From IMG/VR virus record IMGVR_UViG_3300048440_000283, positions 1-29,555 of that record: DNA of 29,555 nt, one strand, 5' to 3'. Made by a program: the position numbers and the translations under genes. This DNA comes from a virus. Positions 7,809 through 16,128 of the stretch are shown piece by piece; position 1 is the stretch's first letter; each line of letters starts with the position of its first letter. The notes beneath the pieces were generated by a model. That model did not search any database. It had not been told where the DNA came from and saw only the letters and a program-made list of their open reading frames with translations.

Positions 7809-8320
7809 ATTCCTCTAAATTCCCCGTCATTAACAGGTGCTGCAATTATACTTCGGTAAAATGGTTTATATCCACCATAAGTATGTTTATTGTCGCTAAC
7901 AACACGACCATCATTAACAACAGAGTAATACCTTACTCGGTCCTCAGTTTCATAATAACCTAAATAATCGCCATAATCGATGTCAATATTTAACTCGTCT
8001 AACGCGTCTTGGTAAACACCAACCTTTAAGTTACCTGGTTCTAATTGTGATAAATTAGCATTAGAATAATTTTGATTTTCAGGTGTCTCGATAGTTACGT
8101 ATCCTTTAAATTCAACAGGAGGTAAAAACTGTATTCCGTCCTCTAAAGATTCTCCATACACATCATCGGTTTTAGTTTTTTGTCTATCGACCTTATATAG
8201 AACAACGGTGAAATGCATATCACCTTCAAGCCATTCACGACCCATATTTTGTTCTAATCCAAAATCCTCGGAACCGAAAAACTTTTCTAAACGCGTTATT
8301 GGTATCTTTCTATTACTCAT
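7805..8320 (-). CDS. Probable neck / head-tail connector protein, gp14-like
   Basis: A 171-residue protein, first in an operon with a zinc-ribbon protein and a gp15-like tail completion protein. The sequence reads as a beta-rich protein with a Tyr-Gly-Glu pattern (DVYGESLEDG), a PPVEFKGYVTIETPE strand pair, DYGDYLGYYE and RVRYYSVVNDGR. Position and the YGE...strand pattern suggest the gp14-like neck protein that closes the head after packaging, but the match is weak and it could be another connector. Two promoter-like elements lie directly upstream (8327-8333 and 8352-8359), the nearest only 6 bases from the start codon. T4 gp14 is about 256 residues, so this would be a shorter form. Confidence 0.45.
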   Translation of the reverse strand: MSNRKIPITRLEKFFGSEDFGLEQNMGREWLEGDMHFTVVLYKVDRQKTKTDDVYGESLEDGIQFLPPVEFKGYVTIETPENQNYSNANLSQLEPGNLKVGVYQDALDELNIDIDYGDYLGYYETEDRVRYYSVVNDGRVVSDNKHTYGGYKPFYRSIIAAPVNDGEFRGI

Positions 8321-8326
8321 ATATTG

Positions 8327-8333
8327 ATAAATA
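8327..8333 (-). promoter_or_regulatory. Promoter-like element close to start of neck gene
   Basis: Minus-strand AACTATTTATCAATAT. Its 3' edge is 6 bases before the ATG at 8320. If it is a -10 element the message would be leaderless or nearly so. Confidence 0.35.
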
Positions 8334-8351
8334 GTTAGTTTATAGTTATAT

Positions 8352-8359
8352 TATAAATA
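8352..8359 (-). promoter_or_regulatory. Candidate promoter in divergent neck/helicase gap
   Basis: Minus-strand CTAATATTTATAATATAAC fits the consensus and gives the neck operon a leader of normal length. On the plus strand the same bases read TATAAATA, the T4 late box, 7 bases before the helicase start at 8367, so it may serve either direction. Confidence 0.4.
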
Positions 8360-8366
8360 TTAGATT

Positions 8367-10130
8367 ATGGAAAGTAATAAAGATAAATTATCTAAGATAC
8401 CTGAAGTTAGGGCGCAACGTACATTAGAAGTATACGATGGGTTCAATAATTATATACAATCTATTCAAAAAAAATTTAAAGAACAAAAACATTTTAAATT
8501 AACAAGGGCTCAAGCCGACTACATCAATAGTTATCATGAGTTAGTCCCTAAAATAGCCAGAAAGTGGGTGGACTTAGATAGTTACTTCGGTAAGAAGATG
8601 ATGGAAGATAAACTTCTTACAAAAGTACCTGAAAAAGTTTACATTGAAAAACTTTTGGTCGAAAAAGATAAATCTTTTCACATATGGGGTAAAATATTTG
8701 AAAATGAAAAATTACATTCATTTTGGTTACCTCGTGTTGCACTAATAAAATCACAGGAAATTGAAAAGGTTCAAATAGATTATACTAAATACTCTCATAG
8801 ACCTCCGTTAGAACATCAAATAGAATCTATTGAAAAATTAGCGAGTCATAAGAAATATATCTTAGCTGATGATATGGGGTTAGGTAAGACTACCTCAACC
8901 GTCATTGCTGCTTTAGAGTCGGGAGCCGAAAGAGTATTAATTGTTTGTCCAGCATCTTTAAAAATTAATTGGAAACGTGAAATTCAAAATTATACCGAAA
9001 AAAGCATATCAATAGTCGAAGGTAAGAAATGGGAAAGTGCCGATTTTGTTATTATTAACTATGACATATTAAAGAATTTTCATGATATAAAAAACAAAGA
9101 AGAATCAATAATATTGCAAGAAGGGTTTGATTTAGTTGTTGTCGATGAGGCACATTACATTCAAAATGTTCAAGCAAAAAGAACTAAATTAATTAACGAC
9201 ATAATAAATTCAATAGGTAAGGTATGGTTACTAACGGGTACTCCAATGACATCAAGACCAATTAATTATTATAATTTATTAAATTTAGTAGAATCACCTG
9301 TGGCTTATAATTGGATGGCGTACGTAATTAGGTACTGCGAAGGTTATCAATTTAATGTGGGTAATCGTAAAGTGTGGAACGTAAATGGGGCGTCTAACTT
9401 ATTAGAGTTAAGAGATAGAACCAAAACGCATGTTCTTAGAAGATTAAAACAGGATATTTTAGATTTACCTGATAAGATTATCACTCCCGTTTATTTAAAT
9501 TTAAAATCTAAAGAGTATATGGCACTTATGGGTGAATACTACGATTGGATGGAGGATGATAGGGAGAAAAAATCATTAACCGTACAATTTTCTATGTTAA
9601 TGAAAGTCAGACAAATAATTGCCGAAAATAAAATAAAAGAAACTTGTGAGTTAGTTGAAAACATTATTGAACAAGGAAAGAAAGTAATTGTCTTTACCAA
9701 CTTTACTGACACACTAAATAGAATTGCGGACCACTTTGGTAAAAAGGCAGTTAAATTAGACGGTAAGATGAGTAAAGTTGCTCGTCAAAACTCTGTAGAC
9801 CAATTTCAAGAAAATGATAAAATAAAAGTTTTTGTTGGTAACTTAAAAGCTGCAGGTGTTGGTATAACTCTTACCGCAGCAGAGGCAGTAGTTATGAATG
9901 ATTTATCATTTGTTCCTTCTGACCATTCACAAGCCGAAGACAGAGCGTATAGGTACGGACAAAAATCTAATGTTTCCGTATTCTACCCAATTTTTGAAAA
10001 CTCAATAGAAGGTATCATATATGATATTTTATCTAATAAGAAAAATATTTTTGAAACGGTTATGGGTGATAATGAGGAGAGAGGGGACATAATGGAACAA
10101 ATTATTAATGAAATATCAGTTAGAAGATAA
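8367..10130 (+). CDS. SNF2-family DNA helicase/translocase
   Basis: A 587-residue SNF2-type superfamily 2 ATPase. Motifs in order: a LEHQIESI Q-like motif near residue 148, Walker A DDMGLGKTT (168-176), VCPASLKINWKRE (193-205), DEAH box (260-263), LTGTPM (289-294), then the second RecA lobe with VIVFTNFTDTLNRI (440-453), KAAGVGITLTAA (494-505) and QAEDRAYRYGQ (522-532). The N-terminal 140 residues include a small beta-rich part that resembles the HARP-type region of SMARCAL1-like annealing helicases, though this is only a hint. In T4-like phages UvsW is a helicase used in recombination and replication restart; this could fill that role. The start follows a divergent promoter region with no Shine-Dalgarno. 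The SOD fusion gene follows 38 bases later. Confidence 0.85.
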   Translation: MESNKDKLSKIPEVRAQRTLEVYDGFNNYIQSIQKKFKEQKHFKLTRAQADYINSYHELVPKIARKWVDLDSYFGKKMMEDKLLTKVPEKVYIEKLLVEKDKSFHIWGKIFENEKLHSFWLPRVALIKSQEIEKVQIDYTKYSHRPPLEHQIESIEKLASHKKYILADDMGLGKTTSTVIAALESGAERVLIVCPASLKINWKREIQNYTEKSISIVEGKKWESADFVIINYDILKNFHDIKNKEESIILQEGFDLVVVDEAHYIQNVQAKRTKLINDIINSIGKVWLLTGTPMTSRPINYYNLLNLVESPVAYNWMAYVIRYCEGYQFNVGNRKVWNVNGASNLLELRDRTKTHVLRRLKQDILDLPDKIITPVYLNLKSKEYMALMGEYYDWMEDDREKKSLTVQFSMLMKVRQIIAENKIKETCELVENIIEQGKKVIVFTNFTDTLNRIADHFGKKAVKLDGKMSKVARQNSVDQFQENDKIKVFVGNLKAAGVGITLTAAEAVVMNDLSFVPSDHSQAEDRAYRYGQKSNVSVFYPIFENSIEGIIYDILSNKKNIFETVMGDNEERGDIMEQIINEISVRR

Positions 10131-10148
10131 AAAATTATAATTAACCAT

Positions 10149-10156
10149 TATTTATA
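10149..10156 (+). promoter_or_regulatory. Candidate promoter of the SOD-fusion gene
   Basis: Plus-strand CATTATTTATAATAAAAAAA is one of the clearest copies of the element. It lies in the short gap after the helicase gene and ends 12 bases before the ATG at 10169, so the SOD gene probably has its own transcript. Confidence 0.5.
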
Positions 10157-10168
10157 ATAAAAAAATAA

Positions 10169-11731
10169 ATGAAGTTCAAAAGATTAATAAATAAAATCTC
10201 AACGATTGAACATAAAATTAATAGCCGAGAAAAGTTAACAGAAGTTAACGTTAATATCTCGCACACTCCCAAACAAATTTTAACAGAAATGAAAAAAATT
10301 GGTATAGAAACATTACCGTACTCTTATTCTGCCTTAGAGAGATTTATAGATTCAGAAACTATGGATACTCACTATAACAAACATTATAAAGGATACGTTA
10401 AGAAATTAAATAATGCATTGTCGAGTAGAGTTGACGGTAACATTGAATTAGAACAATTAATAAGAGGTATTTCACGATACAATAAAACAATTAGAGACAA
10501 TGCGGGCGGAGCATTCAACCACGCACTTTTTTGGAAAATAATGTCACCCAAAAAACAAAGAGCTCAAGGTGAAATTTATGACAAAATAATTAAGGATTTT
10601 GGTAATTTTCCTAAATTCAAAAAAATATTTAGTAATGAGGCAATAAAAAACTTTGGTTCAGGATGGACTTGGTTAGTCTTAACTAAGAATGGTAAATTAA
10701 AAATAATGTCCACCCCAAATCAAGACAACCCATTAATGAATGTGGTTAAAAATGGTGGATACCCATTATTGTGTTTAGATACATGGGAACATGCTTATTA
10801 CTTGAAATACCGTAATAAGAGAGATGAATATGTTAGAAATTTTTGGACAATAATCAATTGGGATTATGTTAATGAATTATATTTAAATCAAACATCAAAA
10901 AAACTAACTGAAACGAAGATAGTTAAAAGTATTATTTCTGAAGGTGCGAGTGCAGGATGTAATAGAAATCAAGTACAGACGTACCGCAGATTATTTAATA
11001 CTAATCCTGAGATAAAAAAACGTTTTATGTATACGATAATGGATATACTAAAAGAAGTATTTTCAGAATATTGGTATGAAAAAAACAAATACTCTAAAGG
11101 TCAAATGTCAGGGATTTATGATTATGAACAAAAAGGTCGCTCAGTGATTAATAAGTTAAATACCAACTACACAGCTTTTTGTACATTAGTGAGTGACACA
11201 AATAAATATTTAAGAAAATATGGTATTGATGCAATTAATTTTAATGATAAAAATCACAAACAACAACTAACTGAAGTTGATAGACTTAACAAATATTTGA
11301 TAGAATTAAGGTACTCTATTTTTAACGCAGATTCACCAACGTTTAAAACTCTAATGTCTGGTTTAGATAAAACAAATAAGTTTGGAGATAAAAGAGAGGT
11401 TGACGCTGTTGTAAGTTTAAAAAAAATATTTAACACTTCTGATGTCAAAAAAGTTGGGGAACTAGGTGACGTAGATGATATGATTAAAGGTATAGACGCA
11501 GTCGTCACATTACCTGAAGGTACTAAAACAATACAAATTAAACCATTTAATCGTATTAATAAAAAAGACGGTAAAGTTATTGTTTACGGTACAGGAAACG
11601 TTAAACCCTATAAAACGGATTATTTAGTTTTTCATAGTGATAAGTTAGGAACTGAAGTTTTTGAGAATAAAAATACTAAAATAGTTAACGGAAGATACGT
11701 TTTTAACGAGTCATCACAATATATTAATTAA
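10169..11731 (+). CDS. Fe/Mn superoxide dismutase fused to a putative PD-(D/E)XK-type nuclease domain
   Basis: A 520-residue fusion. Residues about 44-240 are an iron/manganese superoxide dismutase: IETLPYSYSALE start, metal ligands His68 (in DTHYNKHY), His118 (GGAFNHALFW), Asp204 and His208 (DTWEHAYYL), plus FGSGWTWLV. Ligand spacing (50, 86, 4) matches the family, so it is likely active in turning superoxide into peroxide and oxygen. The remaining ~280 residues are not part of any SOD; near the end Asp443 (GIDAVV) and Gln456-Ile-Lys458 (TIQIK) fit the D...(E/Q)xK core of PD-(D/E)XK nucleases, with Glu410 as a possible helper. Leu-Thr-Glu occurs at 23-25, 38-40, 246-248 and 367-369, which bracket the domains and fit T4 prohead protease sites (L/I-x-E). 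It lies between helicase and neck genes. The SOD call is firm, the nuclease call tentative. Confidence 0.8.
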   Translation: MKFKRLINKISTIEHKINSREKLTEVNVNISHTPKQILTEMKKIGIETLPYSYSALERFIDSETMDTHYNKHYKGYVKKLNNALSSRVDGNIELEQLIRGISRYNKTIRDNAGGAFNHALFWKIMSPKKQRAQGEIYDKIIKDFGNFPKFKKIFSNEAIKNFGSGWTWLVLTKNGKLKIMSTPNQDNPLMNVVKNGGYPLLCLDTWEHAYYLKYRNKRDEYVRNFWTIINWDYVNELYLNQTSKKLTETKIVKSIISEGASAGCNRNQVQTYRRLFNTNPEIKKRFMYTIMDILKEVFSEYWYEKNKYSKGQMSGIYDYEQKGRSVINKLNTNYTAFCTLVSDTNKYLRKYGIDAINFNDKNHKQQLTEVDRLNKYLIELRYSIFNADSPTFKTLMSGLDKTNKFGDKREVDAVVSLKKIFNTSDVKKVGELGDVDDMIKGIDAVVTLPEGTKTIQIKPFNRINKKDGKVIVYGTGNVKPYKTDYLVFHSDKLGTEVFENKNTKIVNGRYVFNESSQYIN

Positions 11732-11750
11732 AGAAATGTAGTTTTCTGAA

Positions 11751-11758
11751 TATTTATT
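11751..11758 (+). promoter_or_regulatory. Candidate late promoter of gp13-like gene
   Basis: Plus-strand GAATATTTATTAAGAAAA. It fits the common element with one changed base and ends 14 bases before the ATG at 11773. Confidence 0.45.
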
Positions 11759-11772
11759 AAGAAAACACACAT

Positions 11773-12885
11773 ATGTCAGTAATAGTTGAACCACAAAGAA
11801 CAAAACTTTATACCCGTGTAAAACACCTATTAGGTGCACCAATACGTAGTATTGAAATAGAAGATGAAATGATGGACTCTTTATTAGAGTTATCTATTCA
11901 GGATTACGCTCAATATGTGAATGATTGGTTAATAGAGTCTCAATGGACATCACTTTACGGTATGAACTTAGATGAACAATCTGTCACAAGAGCATTCACT
12001 ACTCGTTCATTAGACTGGGAAACTCAATACACCTATTCTTATTCTAAAATAGTTGGACTTCAAGCCGGTGGAGACTCAGTACTCAAAAAAGATTATATCG
12101 ACTTAAAAACAAACCAACAAATTTATGAAATACCAGCAGGTAGAGAATTAAATGAATTATTATGGTTTTCAAGAGCAGAATTAGACGCAGCCTTTTTCGA
12201 CCCATTTATGGGTGGATTTGGAGGTATGGGTGGTGTAGGTTTAGGTGGTGGTGCCGGATTTTCACAAATGGGACAAACAGGTAATTACATGATAACACCC
12301 GCTTTTGACATTTTACTTAGAATGCAAGACATAAATTTAAAACGAAGACTTATTGGTGGTGAATTAACGTATAGAGTAACTGCGTTACCTGAAGGAAAAA
12401 AAGCCGTACATCTTTATAATGTCCCTGGAGGTAAATTTGATTTTGGTACAATAGAAAATAACGAATATAGAGTATGGTATTGGTATTACGAAACTAATGA
12501 TAGGGAAGATTGTTTAGCTAAAAACCCTGATGTAGTGAGACTACCTTCTGATATTCCAATTGATGAAATGTTATGGGCAGAACTAAATAATCCAGCACAA
12601 GCTTGGGTTAGAAAGTGGTTTGTTGCTTATGTTAAAGAAACTTTAGGACGTGTAAGAGGTAAATTTAGTGGTAATTTAAAAACTCCAGATTCTGAAGTAA
12701 CAATGGATTACGATTCTTTACTCACTGAAGCTAAAGACGAAAAGAGTAAATTAATGGAAGAATTAATGAATCGATTAGAAAGGTTAAGACCTGATAAGAT
12801 GATGGAAAGAGAAGCTAATTTAGCTGAAAATTTAAATAAATCATTACAATACAGAGCGTTACCGAGACAAATGTACGTAATTTAA
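11773..12885 (+). CDS. 13: Neck protein, gp13-like
   Basis: A 370-residue protein with the pattern of T4-type gp13, which sits at the portal and joins head to tail. The N-terminal half is helical with an acidic DEMMDSLLELSIQDYAQYVNDWL segment (about 31-53), then WETQYTYSYSK and LKKDYIDLKTNQQIYEIPAGRELNELLWF (about 105-132). A Gly/Met-rich loop (about 143-166) sits where T4 gp13 is shorter, and the C-terminal half has VWYWYYETND, a WAELNNPAQAWVRKWFVAYVKETLGRVRGKFSG helix pair and a charged C-terminal coil. T4 gp13 is about 309 residues. A promoter element precedes it and the next gene starts 2 bases after its stop. The family call is from remembered patterns, helped by gp14-, gp15- and gp18-like genes nearby. 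Confidence 0.6.
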   Translation: MSVIVEPQRTKLYTRVKHLLGAPIRSIEIEDEMMDSLLELSIQDYAQYVNDWLIESQWTSLYGMNLDEQSVTRAFTTRSLDWETQYTYSYSKIVGLQAGGDSVLKKDYIDLKTNQQIYEIPAGRELNELLWFSRAELDAAFFDPFMGGFGGMGGVGLGGGAGFSQMGQTGNYMITPAFDILLRMQDINLKRRLIGGELTYRVTALPEGKKAVHLYNVPGGKFDFGTIENNEYRVWYWYYETNDREDCLAKNPDVVRLPSDIPIDEMLWAELNNPAQAWVRKWFVAYVKETLGRVRGKFSGNLKTPDSEVTMDYDSLLTEAKDEKSKLMEELMNRLERLRPDKMMEREANLAENLNKSLQYRALPRQMYVI

Positions 12886-12887
12886 CT

Positions 12888-13226
12888 ATGGGAATTATAA
12901 AAACACGACCGATTAAAAAAATTATTAATGGTAAAGAAACTATTTTTTCTGAAACTATTATGGTAATTAATATGCCTTTTTATAAGACAAATGGTGAGAG
13001 CGCTATTGTGGTTAAAAATAGTAATTCAGAATGTGTCATTTTATTAGATGAAACCACCACAGAACATATTACCGTAAAATCTATGTCAGACTCTATAGTA
13101 AAAACAGACAAACTAATCGATGAACAATATGAAGAAATTAGACTCGAAAAGTTTGCCTCTGTTGAACTAAGATATATAAATAACTACTGGTACGTTATGT
13201 CTTCTGATGGTCTAAAGAATTCATAA
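12888..13226 (+). CDS. Small beta-rich phage protein, probable virion component
   Basis: A 112-residue protein dominated by short beta strands: IIKTRPIKKIINGKETIF, a TETIMVINMPFYKTNG-like pair, AIVVKN, CVILLDETTTEHITVKSM, then an acidic helix (KLIDEQYEEIRLEK) and a VELRYINNYWYVMSSDGLK ending. The repeated Thr in TTTEHITVKSMS and the final aromatic WYVMSSDGLK look like those of small phage decoration or fibre-tip proteins, though I cannot name the family. It follows the gp13-like gene by 2 bases, so it is probably a late structural gene. Its last 32 bases overlap the 3' end of the convergent DNA polymerase gene. Confidence 0.55.
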   Translation: MGIIKTRPIKKIINGKETIFSETIMVINMPFYKTNGESAIVVKNSNSECVILLDETTTEHITVKSMSDSIVKTDKLIDEQYEEIRLEKFASVELRYINNYWYVMSSDGLKNS

Positions 13227-16026
13227 TATTCATATTTTTATTAACGTATTCCATATCCACTAATTTAGTTGTATTCTCAAGATACATGTAATATGGGTTT
13301 ATGTTAACGTCATCCCAAAACCTAATTTCGGGGTCAGATAATGTTAATACTTCATCTAAATTATCCTGACTACCTTCTTTCATGGGGAATCCTCTAACCA
13401 ACTTAGTTTGTGATTTAGTAAAAAACGGTCTATCATCTGGATTATCCACTAATATTTCACTACGAATTTCAGGAGAAAACACTACCAACAAAGGTTCAAT
13501 ACGTTTATTAAATGCTGCCATATAACGAGGAATATTGTATTCACCTAATTTGTCAGGTGTTTCACTAATATATTTATCATCAATTAAATAACAATTCAAT
13601 ACGATTTCTGTAGAATCTGGAGGCATTGGCTTACCATTATTTATTGCATATTCTCTCTTTTCTGCCGCAGTTGCATTCCACTTATTCTTTTTTTGAACAT
13701 CACCGTGAGATTTTCGTTCACCATTATTGACATAATAGATAGTATCACCTAATCCCACATTTAAGTTATGTTTTATAGCTAATTCCATATGTGCCTGTCG
13801 AGACATTAAAGACCCTGATTTGGTTCGTTTTTTTACGTGTAATTTATAATCACTTATACTTTGTTTAACACGAGATTTATTGGCGATTTTAGAAATCGGT
13901 ATCTCCAAGTTATAAATTTTATTTACATACTCATAATAAAAGTCTAAAAACTCATGACCTTTACCGTCCAATAATAGACGTAACCCTTGGTCCAAAAACT
14001 CTGCGACATACGTTTGAAGCTTTTTAGATTTAATACTATTACCTGTTAATTTAACCTTACCTGTATCAGTGAGTAGTGCGTAGTTTTTACGTGCAACATT
14101 TATAGTAGACGGCCATACACCGTCAGTATCTAACCCCATTTCACCTCTCATGAAAATATCATTATACTCCGCTACGTCCGCCTCAGTACCAATATACTCT
14201 TTACCTTCTTCAACCAACCCGTTTAATCCTTTACCGATATATGTGTGTTTTTCACGTTCAGGTGGAGATGAAAAGTTTACACCATCCGTATCCATCACTA
14301 ATGGTTTGTAACCTCTCTTCATAAACCACATTATCATTTGTCTAAGATATTGTCTACCCGTACAGGTAATTTGTTCTCCCATATCCATATCACCCCACGG
14401 AAATACGTGTGGAGCGGATAATGACCCGAAAAATGCGTTAATGAATATTTTAATTGGTAATTGTTTACGATTATACTTTTTAGATTGTTCTGGGTCTGAA
14501 ACGTATAAATCTGAAGCCAATTTTTTATAAGTGATACGAGTATCTCTAAAATACTTTAACATACTCTTCATGGCTCCCGTTACATCACATTTAGGGAAGA
14601 TATCATGAACTAACTGTATCGATGGGTATAGTGATGAGTAATCGAGTTTTAAAACGTCTGTAGAGTACCCTACTGCCATCAATCTTGACAATCCACCTGT
14701 AAATGGTCGTTTTTCACCTTTCTTAGGAATTGCTAAGTTATGTTTATATGACCAAGCGGCCATAATCATTTTCCATAATGTTGCGGTACCCATTGTTGAT
14801 AGCCTCTCATATGTGGTAGGTACTAATTTAGATAGAAGGAAGTTTGCTTGATTAAACTCCTCGTCTACAACCATAGTCTCCCATATATCATCATAGAGAT
14901 ACCTTTCAATAATGTAGTTCCCATTTACCTTTTCATAGTGTCCTGGAAATCTTTCCATTAGGTTTTCAGTACCTATTGAACCAACTTCTTTGTAACCACC
15001 TGTCTTTGGGTTGAAATAATAATCTTTGTTGTCAAAATAAATTTTACCAATTTTATCTCCTTCAACATAAACACGGTTTTCTTTTTCCGCCCCAATAAAT
15101 TGAGTTATGTATTTAAGACCCCAACTTTTAATGTCTGAGTTAATTGCTTGTGTTCTTCTAACTGCATGTGCGATATCAATGATATTGTAACCCCACATCA
15201 TTGTTTGAGTGTATGGTTCCATTTCATTCGCTAACTTCAACATACCCTCCTTCTGTCTTAACTTTTGTTTGGGATTTAATGTTTTAGATATTTTTTTGAC
15301 ATCTAACCCTAATATTTCCGCTCTACGAAGAATAAAAGGAAAATCGAAAAAGGCTGAGTTATAACCACCAATCAAGGTCGGTTTTATACTTGCGATTGTA
15401 TCAAAAAATTCAATAATAACTTTACGTTCCTCTTCATCGTTTTCACAAGCGATAACCTTTTCGAAACCTTTATTATCTTTCATCCCTATAAGGAATATTT
15501 TACTATCCTCAGGAGATAGTCCTGTAGTCTCAATATCAAATACAAAACGATGTACCTCATCGTATTCATCGAAACCTTTAAAAAGTCTTTTATTTTTTTG
15601 TATTAAATATTGTTCGGCAGGTGCTAGAATCATTATGTAGTCTGAATTACCACGACCCCATGGGTCTAATCCACCACCTTTAAAAAAGTTTACTAAATTA
15701 CTATATGATTTAGTTGTCTTAACTAAATACTTTAAACCCTGTTCCATTCGGGTATCATTATGAGTATCTAATGTCTCAATAATTATTCCATGTGTAGACA
15801 TAGCTTGTTTTTGAGCTGCCTTAGAACCGCCATAAAAGTTGAGTCCTTGTAGGTTACCTACCCATGCAAATGGAATAAATGTGTCTGATTTTATTGATTT
15901 ACCCTGTATTGGGTCTTGAATTACTTTGAATATTTTTCCTGACGCGTAATCATATTCTAACGCTACAATATATTTTTCAGGGTCCTCTCCATTGAGGAAC
16001 GTTTCAATTTGTTCTTGTGATACCAT
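13195..16026 (-). CDS. 43: Family B DNA polymerase, gp43-like
   Basis: A 943-residue replicative DNA polymerase. The 3'-5' proofreading exonuclease is intact: Exo I FVFDIETTGL (Asp164, Glu166), Exo II GYNSAFFDFPF (about 221-231) and a WGLKYITQF region leading to Exo III. Polymerase motif A is KLDYSSLYPSI (460-470), motif B is KIFINAFFGSLSA (526-538) and motif C is VMDTDGVNF (577-585) with the catalytic DTDG. T4 gp43 is about 898 residues. It is the last gene of a long minus-strand block whose other members look structural, and a 100-base leader with a hairpin precedes it, which suggests separate control. Its 3' end overlaps the convergent small gene by 32 bases. Confidence 0.95.
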   Translation of the reverse strand: MVSQEQIETFLNGEDPEKYIVALEYDYASGKIFKVIQDPIQGKSIKSDTFIPFAWVGNLQGLNFYGGSKAAQKQAMSTHGIIIETLDTHNDTRMEQGLKYLVKTTKSYSNLVNFFKGGGLDPWGRGNSDYIMILAPAEQYLIQKNKRLFKGFDEYDEVHRFVFDIETTGLSPEDSKIFLIGMKDNKGFEKVIACENDEEERKVIIEFFDTIASIKPTLIGGYNSAFFDFPFILRRAEILGLDVKKISKTLNPKQKLRQKEGMLKLANEMEPYTQTMMWGYNIIDIAHAVRRTQAINSDIKSWGLKYITQFIGAEKENRVYVEGDKIGKIYFDNKDYYFNPKTGGYKEVGSIGTENLMERFPGHYEKVNGNYIIERYLYDDIWETMVVDEEFNQANFLLSKLVPTTYERLSTMGTATLWKMIMAAWSYKHNLAIPKKGEKRPFTGGLSRLMAVGYSTDVLKLDYSSLYPSIQLVHDIFPKCDVTGAMKSMLKYFRDTRITYKKLASDLYVSDPEQSKKYNRKQLPIKIFINAFFGSLSAPHVFPWGDMDMGEQITCTGRQYLRQMIMWFMKRGYKPLVMDTDGVNFSSPPEREKHTYIGKGLNGLVEEGKEYIGTEADVAEYNDIFMRGEMGLDTDGVWPSTINVARKNYALLTDTGKVKLTGNSIKSKKLQTYVAEFLDQGLRLLLDGKGHEFLDFYYEYVNKIYNLEIPISKIANKSRVKQSISDYKLHVKKRTKSGSLMSRQAHMELAIKHNLNVGLGDTIYYVNNGERKSHGDVQKKNKWNATAAEKREYAINNGKPMPPDSTEIVLNCYLIDDKYISETPDKLGEYNIPRYMAAFNKRIEPLLVVFSPEIRSEILVDNPDDRPFFTKSQTKLVRGFPMKEGSQDNLDEVLTLSDPEIRFWDDVNINPYYMYLENTTKLVDMEYVNKNMNIMNSLDHQKT

Positions 16027-16057
16027 ATTATTTGTTTTTTCGTTTGAGACATTTTAC

Positions 16058-16076
16058 TCACATCGTATTGATGTGA
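16058..16076 (-). promoter_or_regulatory. Leader hairpin before DNA polymerase (possible operator)
   Basis: TCACATC (16058-16064) and GATGTGA (16070-16076) form a perfect 7-bp stem with a 5-base loop (GTATT). It lies about 32 bases before the polymerase ATG and no T-run follows on the minus strand, so it is not a terminator. In T4, gp43 represses its own translation by binding a leader hairpin; a similar role here is possible but the loop differs and it does not cover the start. Confidence 0.35.
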
Positions 16077-16128
16077 TTACTCTTTAACACTTAAACAAAT
16101 TATAGGTAATGATTATAGAATTGTCAAA

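Noticed and set aside
11731-11760. Weak AGAAA/TTTCT hairpin after the SOD gene as a terminator
   Set aside because: Only 5 A/T-rich pairs with no clean T-run; too weak to call.
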